Below, one piece after another: positions 1 to 7,359 of a DNA stretch of 45,654 nucleotides. Position 1 is the stretch's first letter, and each line of letters begins with the position of its first letter. Under the pieces are notes generated by a model, which saw nothing but the letters and a program-made list of their open reading frames with translations, did not search any database and was not told the origin of the DNA. This stretch comes from a bacterium. GTDB taxonomy: Bacteria > Bacteroidota > Ignavibacteria > Kapaibacteriales > UBA2268. The stretch lies in NCBI GenBank assembly GCA_030431515.1, contig JAUIIX010000021.1, forward strand, positions 1 to 45,654, given 5' to 3'. A program made the position numbers and the translations under genes.

Positions 1-2
1 GC

Positions 3-1556
3 AAACATTATTATTATGATGGTATGGGTAATAGAGTTGCTGTTGTAACAGAGGAAACATCAAGTGTAAATGCTACTGAAATATTTGAACAATATTGCTA
101 TGAAACTGGTATCCCTTATGTTGGGTGTGAAGATTGTAGAAAGCAACTTGATTTCACGATAGATACATATTTCTACGAAGCAGGTGGAAAATTATTAACA
201 AAATATAATAAAATTTCAGAACAAAGTGACGCATGTAGTGATGTTTATGTATTAGAATGTAGTTATTTATATCCTGATAATTCAGAAAACGTAGAATGGT
301 ATGTATATGGTTCTGCATCTGATGGAAGGGTAGCTACTGTATATCCGAGATTCAAAATTCAAGATAATGAACTCTATGATAATAACTTCGAGGATAGCCC
401 ACCAAACCCAGCAGTTGCCTATAACACTGAAATGGTATCTAATACGTTTACAGCAGTAGCTGAGAGTGCAGGAATAACAGGCATAGAAACTCATCGCCAC
501 CTTGGAGAGAAACGCTACGAAATCAAAGACCACCTTGCCAATGTTCGGGCAGTGGTAAGTGATATTAAAAATGCAGAAAATTATTCTTTATCTGCTTCGT
601 CTTGGAAGTTTTTAGCAGATGTGCGAAGTCTGAGTAATTATTATCCTTATGGAATGCAGATAGAAGCTGGCTCGTGGTCTGGTGGTGATTATAATTATGG
701 CTATAATGGAATGCTGAAAGAGGGGATTGGGAAAGACATAAGCCATACGCATTTTAGGAATTTGTCATCAGAAGATGGCAGATGGTGGAGTCCAGACCCG
801 TTGCAATACAAATTCCCAAGTATGTCAACCTATGCTACGATGGGGAATAATCCGATTAGATTTACTGATAGAAGAGGAGATAGTGTATATGCTCATGGAA
901 ATGAAAAAGAAAGAGTATTAACTGATTTACAAAATGATTCACCTAATCTAAATATTACAATGAATGTCTCTAAGAATCAAATAGGAAAATTTGAAGTTGA
1001 AATAAAAGATGGTTTAAATAAAAGTGATTTATCTTTTAAAGAAATGATGATTTATGATGCTTTAACTGATGATGAAATAAATGTTAATATATTTGCAGAT
1101 AGTAGGTATGAATCTGTCGAAAATGGCGGTATTAAAGATTATATTGTTGGAGGAAAATTTGGGGGACAAATATTAAATTATAAATCAAAGAAAATTGAAA
1201 CATACCAATTTTTAAATTACAAGATTGTTGATGCTTTAGAAAAGAATAAATTTATAACTAGCAGTTCGGATGTAACTTCACATGAAATTCTTGAATCATT
1301 TTTTTCAGCTAAATATTTTGATGGGGATTTCGATTTAAGTCATAGTCTGGCGTTGACAGTAATGAATCAAACAAGTATTGAATTTCACTATATAAGCAAT
1401 GAACTTTATTATATTCAAAAAGTTGATTACAAAGGAAAATTGTTTTGGTTTATACCGTGGACATTTTCAAAAACTATATATTCAACAGAAATAAAAAATA
1501 TTAATTATTATGATCCAGATAGAATTAGATGGGATTTAAATCAAGGAAAAAAATGA
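3..1556 (+). CDS. RHS/YD-repeat polymorphic toxin, carboxy-terminal part (5' partial)
   Basis: The frame is open to the left edge and reads KHYYYDGMGNR before the first ATG (24), so this is the 3' end of a much longer rhs gene. Residues below count from 24. A late YD segment lies at ~150-220 (GEKRYEIKDHLANVRAV). The RHS-associated core is at ~245-287 (GRWWSPDPLQYKFPS, then GNNPIRFTD). The ~220 residues after it form the variable tip. The tip holds H420-E421-x-x-E424 and H440 (TSHEILES, DLSHSLA), which resembles metallopeptidase-type polymorphic toxin tips; that function is inference. RHS proteins are large exported shells that carry a toxic tip. The gene overlaps the next one by ATGA, as toxin-immunity pairs often do. 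RHS identity is strong and the enzymatic activity of the tip is uncertain. Confidence 0.85.
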   Translation, partial: KHYYYDGMGNRVAVVTEETSSVNATEIFEQYCYETGIPYVGCEDCRKQLDFTIDTYFYEAGGKLLTKYNKISEQSDACSDVYVLECSYLYPDNSENVEWYVYGSASDGRVATVYPRFKIQDNELYDNNFEDSPPNPAVAYNTEMVSNTFTAVAESAGITGIETHRHLGEKRYEIKDHLANVRAVVSDIKNAENYSLSASSWKFLADVRSLSNYYPYGMQIEAGSWSGGDYNYGYNGMLKEGIGKDISHTHFRNLSSEDGRWWSPDPLQYKFPSMSTYATMGNNPIRFTDRRGDSVYAHGNEKERVLTDLQNDSPNLNITMNVSKNQIGKFEVEIKDGLNKSDLSFKEMMIYDALTDDEINVNIFADSRYESVENGGIKDYIVGGKFGGQILNYKSKKIETYQFLNYKIVDALEKNKFITSSSDVTSHEILESFFSAKYFDGDFDLSHSLALTVMNQTSIEFHYISNELYYIQKVDYKGKLFWFIPWTFSKTIYSTEIKNINYYDPDRIRWDLNQGKK

Positions 1557-1972
1557 TTAAAGAAACATTATTTCTAATTTTCATTTTAATTTCATGTTCA
1601 AGACCTTACTATAGATTTGACGAGATTTTAGTTGTAAAAACAAATTTAAAAACAGAGGGAACAAATCGCTATATTAAAATAAAATTTAAAGATTCGAGAA
1701 TATTTTCTTTAGAAAATTATAAAACTTTAAATTATGGTTATATTTTTTATGAATTTAAAAGAATAGATATTCCTAAAGGTTATAGAAAAATAAAAAAAAA
1801 TGATGTTTTAAAAATAGAAATAAAAATGGCAAAACATGATGATGGTCATGTTATACATTTATTTGGTCCACCCGTAAAAAAAGGAGAACCTTCATTTGAA
1901 ATATTACATCTTTTTGAATGTGATATAATTTTAAACGGTTATCTTCCAGATTCTTGCTTTGTAAACAGGTAA
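1553..1972 (+). CDS. Lipoprotein, probable immunity protein for the RHS tip
   Basis: 139 residues from the ATG at 1553, which overlaps the rhs stop codon (ATGA) and follows AAGGAAA. A start 24 nt upstream in the same frame lies inside rhs and would spoil the signal peptide. The amino end is a short hydrophobic signal with lipobox LISC (MIKETLFLIFILISC), so the mature protein should be lipid-anchored in the envelope. The rest is basic and beta-rich-looking, and I recognise no family. Position directly after a toxin tip is the classic place for an immunity gene, and a lipoprotein would suit a toxin acting in the periplasm. Its stop codon touches the first base of a duplicated RHS segment, so the 3' end sits on a recombination junction. 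Confidence 0.7.
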   Translation: MIKETLFLIFILISCSRPYYRFDEILVVKTNLKTEGTNRYIKIKFKDSRIFSLENYKTLNYGYIFYEFKRIDIPKGYRKIKKNDVLKIEIKMAKHDDGHVIHLFGPPVKKGEPSFEILHLFECDIILNGYLPDSCFVNR

Positions 1973-2247
1973 CTGAAATGGTATCTAATACGTTTACAGC
2001 AGTAGCATTGAGTGCTTCCATAACAGGAATAGAAACTCATCGCCATTTGGGAGAGAAACGCTACGAAATCAAAGACCACCTTGGCAATGTTCGGGCAGTG
2101 GTTTCTGATATTAAAAATGCTGATGATTATACATTATCTTCTTCGTCTTGGAAGTTTTTAGCAGATGTGCGAAGTCTGAGTAATTATTATCCTTATGGAA
2201 TGGAGATAGAAGCTGGCTCTTGGTCTGGTGGTGATTATAATTATTGA
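1972..2247 (+). pseudogene. RHS segment, decayed duplicate no. 1
   Basis: Bases 1972-2244 align without any gap to 426-698 of the rhs gene (constant offset 1546), with roughly nine in ten bases identical. The frame stays open through the homologous stretch and stops with TGA exactly where homology ends, at the point where the parent continues into the RHS core. It lacks the core and tip, and it has no promoter or ribosome site of its own. It reads as a displaced remnant of an rhs 3' end, left when a tip was exchanged or a cassette inserted. Confidence 0.85.
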
Positions 2248-2296
2248 ATAAATAATTATATTTTATATTCGTCATTAACATAAAACAAGGAAAATT

Positions 2297-2488
2297 ATGG
2301 AATTAAATGAAAAATATATATTTGATAATAAAGGTAACAAAGAAAGTGTTGTATTACCATACAATCAATATTTAAAAATTCTTGAAATAATTGAAGATAA
2401 TGAAGATATTCAAGATTATTTACAATTTTTAAAAAAAGAAGAAGAATTAGTTAATTACGATGAAGCGATGAAAGAATTAGATTTATGA
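2297..2488 (+). CDS. Antitoxin of RelE/ParE-type module
   Basis: 63 residues starting MELNEKYIFDNKG, with an acidic carboxy half (KKEEELVNYDEAMKELDL). Ribosome site AAGGA lies just upstream. Small acidic proteins encoded directly before a RelE/ParE toxin are the cognate antitoxins; the amino end resembles the short DNA-binding arm of Phd/RelB-like antitoxins, but the match is weak at this length. The stop overlaps the toxin start (ATGA). The module sits between two decayed RHS fragments, and its leader resembles that of the next cassette. Confidence 0.75.
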   Translation: MELNEKYIFDNKGNKESVVLPYNQYLKILEIIEDNEDIQDYLQFLKKEEELVNYDEAMKELDL

Positions 2489-2742
2489 TTTATTCAATAA
2501 ATTTTACAAAATCAGCTTTAAAATCATTAAAATCACTTAATAAAAATGACAGGAAAAGGATTATAAGTAAAATTGAAATTTTAAAAGTAAATCCATATCC
2601 TCAAGATTGTAAAAAATTAAAATCAACGAATGCATTTAGAATAAGAATAGGTAGTTATAGAGTAATTTATGATGTATTGAATGATGAATTAATAGTTAGG
2701 ATTATTAAAATAGGTCATCGAAAAGACATTTATTTGAATTAG
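2485..2742 (+). CDS. RelE/ParE-family toxin
   Basis: 85 residues with the usual RelE/ParE layout: amino-terminal strand and two helices (FTKSALKSLKSLNKNDR), a central NPYPQDCKKLK loop, then the carboxy-terminal sheet with the hallmark RIRIGSYRVIYDV and IIKIGHRKDIY. Members are either ribosome-dependent mRNA interferases or gyrase inhibitors, and sequence alone does not settle which. The basic R/Y/H residues expected at a RelE-type active surface are present. The length is normal and the frame intact, so it is probably functional. Translation is coupled to the antitoxin by a 4-nt overlap. Confidence 0.88.
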   Translation: MIYSINFTKSALKSLKSLNKNDRKRIISKIEILKVNPYPQDCKKLKSTNAFRIRIGSYRVIYDVLNDELIVRIIKIGHRKDIYLN

Positions 2743-2744
2743 AA

Positions 2745-2883
2745 GAAAGGCTACGAAATAAAAGTCCATCTTGGCAATATTCGGGATTTGTAGTGAATGG
2801 TTTCAAACCATTCCAAATATTAAAAATGCAGAAAATTATTCTTTATCTGCCTCGTCTTGGAAGTTTTTAGCAGATGTGCGAAG
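2745..2883 (+). pseudogene. RHS segment, decayed duplicate no. 2
   Basis: Homologous to rhs bases ~505-628 (GAGAAACGCTACGAAATC region through GCAGATGTGCGAAG), but interrupted at ~2787-2816 by a small palindromic insert and carrying stop codons. Homology begins right after the RelE toxin stop and ends before the leader of the next cassette. It has no coding capacity. It is the second of three remnants of the same RHS stretch. Confidence 0.8.
2790..2813. repeat. GTAG-started palindromic element inside RHS remnant
   Basis: GTAGT followed by the inverted repeat GAATGGTTT-C-AAACCATTC. The flanking DNA matches the rhs gene on both sides, so the palindrome looks like an insertion into the RHS remnant. 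Two further perfect palindromes in the window (36504-36530, 38875-38902) also start GTAG(T/G)G. Confidence 0.6.
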
Positions 2884-2923
2884 ATAGAAATAAATAAAAA
2901 TATTTAATATTCGTCAATAAGTT

Positions 2924-3073
2924 ATGATAAAAACTAAAAATATAAAAATAAAAGAAAAATCTGAACCTTATGATATTAAGAATTTTTCTTTTTTGAAAAG
3001 CCAAGAATTGCTTAAAAAAATGAATAGCTCCTTATCAAAAGAAGTTCTTAAAGAAAGAAGAAGTTCTAAATGA
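2924..3073 (+). CDS. Small antitoxin of PIN-type module
   Basis: 49 residues (MIKTKNIKIKEKSEPYDIK..., ending KEVLKERRSSK), rich in Lys and Glu. It is the only open frame between the second RHS remnant and the PIN toxin, and it overlaps the toxin start by ATGA, the same coupling as in the preceding cassette. No family is recognisable at this length; the role is inferred from position, size and coupling. Its leader (ATATTCGTCAATAA) closely matches the leader of the RelE-type cassette. Confidence 0.65.
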   Translation: MIKTKNIKIKEKSEPYDIKNFSFLKSQELLKKMNSSLSKEVLKERRSSK

Positions 3074-3504
3074 ATGTTTTTATTGATACTTCTACATTAT
3101 TCAAATTATATCAAAATGAATCTGGTTCGGAAATAATATATGATTATTTGAAGAACAATGAAATTCAAACTATTTATTTATCTGATATAACTAAAGTTGA
3201 ATTTCATTCTATAATTTGGAAAAAAGTCAGAATGAAGGAATTAGACTTTGACATTGCAAAAATTATATTAGATAATTTTAGTTCAGATTCAAAATATTAT
3301 CAATTCATAAAAATTAGCGAAGAATTAGTTACTAAATCGCTTAAATTACTTGAAAAATATTATCAATTAGGTTTAAGAAGTTTAGATTCTCTTCAAATTT
3401 CTTCAAGTATTGCTACATCAGTTACTTTCGACATTATTATAACTTCTGATAAGGTATTTTTTGAAACCTTAGAGTTAGAAAAAATAAATTCACTTTACAT
3501 TTGA
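3070..3504 (+). CDS. PIN-domain ribonuclease toxin (VapC-like)
   Basis: 144 residues. PIN domains are Mg-dependent RNases whose acidic residues are visible here: D6 in the opening MNVFIDTSTL, a Glu in ITKVEFHS (~45), an Asp in LRSLDSLQ (~105), and a further Asp in IITSDKVFF near the end. The length is right for VapC-type toxins. The start overlaps the 49-residue antitoxin gene by 4 nt. It is intact and so likely active. It sits in the RHS graveyard between remnants 2 and 3. Confidence 0.87.
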   Translation: MNVFIDTSTLFKLYQNESGSEIIYDYLKNNEIQTIYLSDITKVEFHSIIWKKVRMKELDFDIAKIILDNFSSDSKYYQFIKISEELVTKSLKLLEKYYQLGLRSLDSLQISSSIATSVTFDIIITSDKVFFETLELEKINSLYI

Positions 3505-3536
3505 ATTTTTAATTGCAGGTGGAACTATATCCTACG

Positions 3537-3615
3537 TAACAAGCATAGGAACATATAGGCATTTACGCTAGAAACGCTACGAAATTAAAGACCACCTTGG
3601 CAATGTTCGGGTTAG
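3537..3615 (+). pseudogene. RHS segment, decayed duplicate no. 3
   Basis: A short stretch (CGCTACGAAATTAAAGACC, then TTGGCAATGTTCGGG) matches rhs bases ~474-552, with more substitutions than the other copies and stop codons. It starts about 30 nt after the PIN toxin stop. No open frame remains. Confidence 0.75.
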
Positions 3616-3649
3616 TAAAGTATGGTTTAGATTAACCAAACATATTTAC

Positions 3650-3722
3650 CTTGTGCCATTAGGTGGAAATGCTTGTAAATAATAAAAAATCACCTACCTA
3701 AAAATTCCGTAGGTGCGTAATG
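3650..3722. repeat. Dispersed two-part repeat (lone copy)
   Basis: CTTGTGCCATTAGGTGG ... TGCTTGTAAATA ... TTCCGTAGGTGCG matches, with substitutions and one spacer change, the block at 45300-45372 and 45546-45618 (CTTGCGCCTTTAGGTGC ... TGTTTGTAAATAG ... CTCCGTAGGTGCG). It contains an inverted repeat CACCTAC/GTAGGTG (3691-3697/3709-3715). It lies in the 270-nt non-coding gap between the RHS graveyard and the ALDH gene, in which nothing else is seen. Confidence 0.65.
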
Positions 3723-3774
3723 AATTTGAACTTTAAATTATGGCTTTTTGAATTATTCAAAAATTGAAATTTAA

Positions 3775-5220
3775 TTAATATTTTATACAAATGTTCTTTG
3801 ATTCTGTGAAGAATTTTAGTGCTTCAAAACCACCTTCTCTTCCAACACCAGAATTCTTAACTCCACCAAATGGTGTTCTTAAGTCACGAACTAACCAGCA
3901 GTTTATCCAAACAATGCCTGATTGTAATTTAGCAGCTACTCTGTGAGCTTTGTTTATATTTTCTGTCCATATTGTTGCAGCAAGACCATATTCTGTAGAG
4001 TTTGCCATCATTAATGCTTCTTCTTCCGTATCAAATGGAGTTAGAGTTACTACTGGTCCGAAAATTTCTTCTTGTTGAACTCTGCAATTATATTCTAATC
4101 CTTCGATTACTGTTGGTTCTATAAACCAACCATTTTCACATCTACCATCAAGTTGAACTGCATTGCCACCACTAAGGATTTTTCCACCTTCTTCTTTTGC
4201 TAATTGAATGTAAGATAGAACTTTTTCAAAATGGTCTTTGGATACTACTGCACCTAAACTTGATTCTGGATCTTTTGGGTCAGCAACTTTTAATTTGTTA
4301 ACTTTCGCAATAAAACTCGTTTTAAAATCTTCATAAATAGATCTTTCGATAAAAATTCTGGAGCCACAAAGACAAATTTGTCCTTGATTAGCAAAGCTTG
4401 ATAATACTGAAGTTCTTACAGCATTGTCTAAATTTGCGTCTGCAAATATTATGTTTGGATTTTTACCACCTAATTCTAAAGAAAGTTTTTTGAACATAGG
4501 TGCAGCAATCGAACTTATTATTTTACCTGTTGAAGTTCCACCAGTAAAACTAATAGCTTTTATTCCTGGGTGTCGTGTTATTGCATCACCTACTTTCTGC
4601 CCCAAACCATGCACGATATTAAGCACTCCTTTTGGGAAACCAGCTTCGATAGCGAGTTCCGACAGCAAATATGCAGTGTAGGGTGTTACTTCCGATGGTT
4701 TGGCTATTACAGTGTTACCAGCAGCTAATGCGGGAGCTATTTTCCAAGTAAATAGATACAATGGTAAGTTCCAAGGTGATATGCAGCCCACTACACCAAT
4801 TGGCTGACGAACTGTATAGTTTATTGTTTCTTCACCAGGCATATTATGAGATTCACTTGCAAATTGAGTAATTGCATTTGCGAAAAATTTAAAGTTTTGT
4901 GCTGCTCTTGGAATATCAACTTTTGCTGCTAATTTAATTGGTTTTCCATTATCCATACTTTCAGCTTCTGAGAGTTTTTTATGATTTTGTTCTATCAATC
5001 GAACTAATTTCATCATTGTCTCAAATCTGAAATCTAATGAAGTGTTAGACCATTCTGGGAATGCTTTTTCAGCTGCTTGGTAAGCAAGTTGAATATCATC
5101 AGCGTCGGAATCTGGAATTTGAGAATAAACATTTCCAGTTGCTGGTTCAAAATTGTCAAAATATTGCTTTTTAGATGGTTCGATTAATTCACCACCTATT
5201 AAATTTTTTAAATAAATCAT
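3775..5220 (-). CDS. NAD(P)-dependent aldehyde dehydrogenase
   Basis: 481 residues, normal for the ALDH superfamily, which oxidises aldehydes to acids. Visible: cofactor loop SFTGGTSTGK (~225-234), general base E249 in LELGGK, nucleophile C283 in NQGQICLCGS, and EEIFGPV in the carboxy-terminal third. Start ATG follows AGGATAAT on the minus strand. It is second in an operon, 12 nt after an SDR gene. Closest in feel to the betaine-aldehyde, 2-hydroxymuconic or 2-aminomuconic semialdehyde group. In Bacteroidota such an SDR-ALDH pair often accompanies kynurenine degradation, but the other pathway genes are not visible here, so the substrate is inference. Confidence 0.9.
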   Translation of the reverse strand: MIYLKNLIGGELIEPSKKQYFDNFEPATGNVYSQIPDSDADDIQLAYQAAEKAFPEWSNTSLDFRFETMMKLVRLIEQNHKKLSEAESMDNGKPIKLAAKVDIPRAAQNFKFFANAITQFASESHNMPGEETINYTVRQPIGVVGCISPWNLPLYLFTWKIAPALAAGNTVIAKPSEVTPYTAYLLSELAIEAGFPKGVLNIVHGLGQKVGDAITRHPGIKAISFTGGTSTGKIISSIAAPMFKKLSLELGGKNPNIIFADANLDNAVRTSVLSSFANQGQICLCGSRIFIERSIYEDFKTSFIAKVNKLKVADPKDPESSLGAVVSKDHFEKVLSYIQLAKEEGGKILSGGNAVQLDGRCENGWFIEPTVIEGLEYNCRVQQEEIFGPVVTLTPFDTEEEALMMANSTEYGLAATIWTENINKAHRVAAKLQSGIVWINCWLVRDLRTPFGGVKNSGVGREGGFEALKFFTESKNICIKY

Positions 5221-5232
5221 ATTATCCTAAAA

Positions 5233-6021
5233 TTATAAAGATTGAGTGCGACCACCATCAACTGGTAAGTTAATCCCAGTAATGTACGAAGCTGCTGGAG
5301 ATGCTAAAAAGGCAACTGCATTAGCTACTTCTTCTGCTGAGCCAAATCTATTCATTGGAATATCTGAGAACATAGTTTCGATAACTTCTTCTCTTGATTT
5401 TCCGCTGGCACCTGCTTTTTTATTAATTAATGATTGTAATCTATTTGTTTCTGTAAATCCAGGTAATACATTGTTTACTGTAATATTATATTGTCCGAGT
5501 TCACTAGCAAGAGTTTTAGCCCAATTAGCTACTGCACCTCTTATTGTGTTAGAAACCCCAAGTCCGACAATTGGAGCTTTCACAGATGTAGAAATTATAT
5601 TGATAATTCTACCAAACTGATTGCGTTTCATAGCAGGGAATATTTTCTGAACAATAGAATGATTGTTTATTAAGTGCATTTCAAATGCTTTTACAAATTC
5701 TAGAGTGTTTGAAAAAATCAAAGCTCCACCTGGAGGACCTCCAGTATTGTTAATTAAAATTTGAATCTCAGGAGTGATTTTTAATTGTTCATCAAGTGCA
5801 TTAAGCACTTCTTGATTATAAGAAAAATCAGCTGCTAAGTAGTGATGTTCTTGATTTCCAGTACAAGGTAATTCACGTTTTAGTTCTTTTAGTTTTTCTT
5901 CATCTCGAGCAAAAAGCACTATATTAGCACCCATTTCTGCTAATTTAAAAGCAGAAGCTTTGCCGATTCCTTGAGTAGAACCACAAACTAAAGCAAATTT
6001 ATTTTTTAATGATAAGTCCAT
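5233..6021 (-). CDS. SDR-family protein lacking the YxxxK pair
   Basis: 262 residues with the Rossmann nucleotide motif CGSTQGIGKA near the start, NNTGG, the catalytic-Ser strand IINIIST, and the carboxy end NLPVDGG. Where classical short-chain dehydrogenases carry YxxxK after the Ser, this one reads VSNTIRGAVANWAKTL, with SNxxR in place of YxxxK. A branch of SDRs annotated as 3-oxoacyl-ACP-reductase-like shares this change, so the catalytic mechanism may differ. First gene of a two-gene operon with the aldehyde dehydrogenase. A GTTG-N20-TATTTTTG match (~6061-6092, minus strand) could be its promoter. Confidence 0.85.
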   Translation of the reverse strand: MDLSLKNKFALVCGSTQGIGKASAFKLAEMGANIVLFARDEEKLKELKRELPCTGNQEHHYLAADFSYNQEVLNALDEQLKITPEIQILINNTGGPPGGALIFSNTLEFVKAFEMHLINNHSIVQKIFPAMKRNQFGRIINIISTSVKAPIVGLGVSNTIRGAVANWAKTLASELGQYNITVNNVLPGFTETNRLQSLINKKAGASGKSREEVIETMFSDIPMNRFGSAEEVANAVAFLASPAASYITGINLPVDGGRTQSL

Positions 6022-6174
6022 TTTCGAATTCCATTTTTAAATTCTTGAATTGCTAAAAGACAAAAATAATACAAATTTATTGAATATTCAACATATTGAA
6101 GATAATTTATTCATTGTAATTAAATTTAATATTGTTAATTTACAATCTAAATATAGGATAAATCAAATAAAATC

Positions 6175-6205
6175 TTTGATAAAAAAAAAACTTACTCTAT
6201 ATTTG
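6175..6205 (+). promoter_or_regulatory. Housekeeping promoter, Bacteroidota type
   Basis: TTTG at 6175-6178, exactly 19 nt, then TATATTTG at 6198-6205: a perfect match to the TTTG-N19-TANNTTTG consensus of Bacteroidota. It lies about 45 nt before the lipoprotein start at 6251. Confidence 0.7.
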
Positions 6206-6250
6206 TATTAATATTTTATCAAATTTAAAAAATACTTTTAAGGAATGATG

Positions 6251-7273
6251 ATGAAAAAAGCTTATTTAGTTGCGATTTTAGTAATTGCTTTAAATTTTAT
6301 TTCTTGTGATGAGAAGCCAAAACCTGTTGAAATGGGTGATTTAAAAGAATATAATGATGAAACTTTGAAAATGGCTGTAAAATATCCAAGTAATTGGGAA
6401 ACTTCGGTTATTGAAGGAAAAAGTTTCACTGCTACTTCTTTAAAAAATGGAATTGAAAGATTAGTTAATTATTCAACAAATGGTGCACCAGTTGCTCAGT
6501 TGTCGATGATATCAGTTAAGATTGATACAACTAAACCACTTGAAAAAATCTTTAAAAGTTTGAGAGAATTTCAAGAAATAGCTTATGACCCAGATGAAAA
6601 AATAATGATTGATGGGGTAGAAGCTACTAAAATGACTTATCACTTCCCATTGTCAGATGGTGAATATAAAGGATTTACAATTTTAGCTGCTAAAGATTCT
6701 ACTATGGCTACTATTATTAAATTTAGATCTTTTGCTGATGGTTATGATTTATATCAAGATAAAGTAAATGATATTGTTTCTTCTATAAGACTTGCTCAAA
6801 CTCCCGAGAAGAGAAGTGATACTTTATTTGTTGCATCTGAGGAATTCCCATTCCCTTCTGAAACTCTTGTTTCTAAATCTGGAAAAGGATTCTCAATTAG
6901 TATTCCTGATAACTTTAAAGCAGTTAATGCAAGTGCTTCAGGTGCTGAATATTCTCAAAAATATGAAGGTATGAGACGTGTTGACTCTTATGTTCAAGTA
7001 GATATAATTGATGCATCAAAACAAAGTAATTTGAAGAAAATAGTTGAGCAAACTACTGGTGGTATTCAGAACAAGAAAGAAACTTCTATAAAAATGGACG
7101 GAAATGAAGCAGTCTTAATAGAGTATGCTGCATCATCTAAAATCCAAAGAAGATTATACTATGTAGTTAAAAACAAGAAATTATACAGAATAACTGCTGA
7201 TTGGTTCAAAGATGAACAAGAGCAATATTTACCTGTTTTCGAAAAAATGATAAATAGCTTTAAAATTAAATAA
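6251..7273 (+). CDS. Two-domain PsbP/DUF1795-like lipoprotein
   Basis: Three ATGs follow each other (6245, 6248, 6251). AGGA at 6241-6244 is correctly spaced only for the third, giving MKKAYLVA. A signal peptide ends in lipobox FISC, so it is lipid-anchored. The mature protein looks like two copies of one fold: ~30-170 (YNDETLKMAVKYPSNWE) and ~200-340 (KSGKGFSISIPDNF). Both start with a strand, 'Y/IP', then a stress-type beta sheet, as in PsbP/DUF1795-type proteins, which are poorly understood surface or periplasmic proteins. It has its own promoter and a strong terminator, so it is a single-gene transcript. Confidence 0.7.
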   Translation: MKKAYLVAILVIALNFISCDEKPKPVEMGDLKEYNDETLKMAVKYPSNWETSVIEGKSFTATSLKNGIERLVNYSTNGAPVAQLSMISVKIDTTKPLEKIFKSLREFQEIAYDPDEKIMIDGVEATKMTYHFPLSDGEYKGFTILAAKDSTMATIIKFRSFADGYDLYQDKVNDIVSSIRLAQTPEKRSDTLFVASEEFPFPSETLVSKSGKGFSISIPDNFKAVNASASGAEYSQKYEGMRRVDSYVQVDIIDASKQSNLKKIVEQTTGGIQNKKETSIKMDGNEAVLIEYAASSKIQRRLYYVVKNKKLYRITADWFKDEQEQYLPVFEKMINSFKIK

Positions 7274-7300
7274 GTTTTAACTTTACAGCATAAATTAAAA

Positions 7301-7336
7301 AAAAAGAGTTATCTCGTAAATGAGATAACTCTTTTT
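7301..7336. terminator. Bidirectional rho-independent terminator
   Basis: Perfect 10-bp stem GAGTTATCTC (7306-7315) / GAGATAACTC (7322-7331), loop GTAAAT, flanked by A-run and T-run so it works for both convergent genes (6251 gene, plus; 7360 gene, minus). Confidence 0.9.
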
Positions 7337-7359
7337 ATATTTTAAATACTTTTTGTTGA

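Noticed and set aside
1954-2247. A functional 97-residue protein over the first RHS remnant
   Set aside because: Its first codons belong to the end of the immunity gene region in another frame, the rest is copied RHS sequence ending at the homology break, and no start signals are present.
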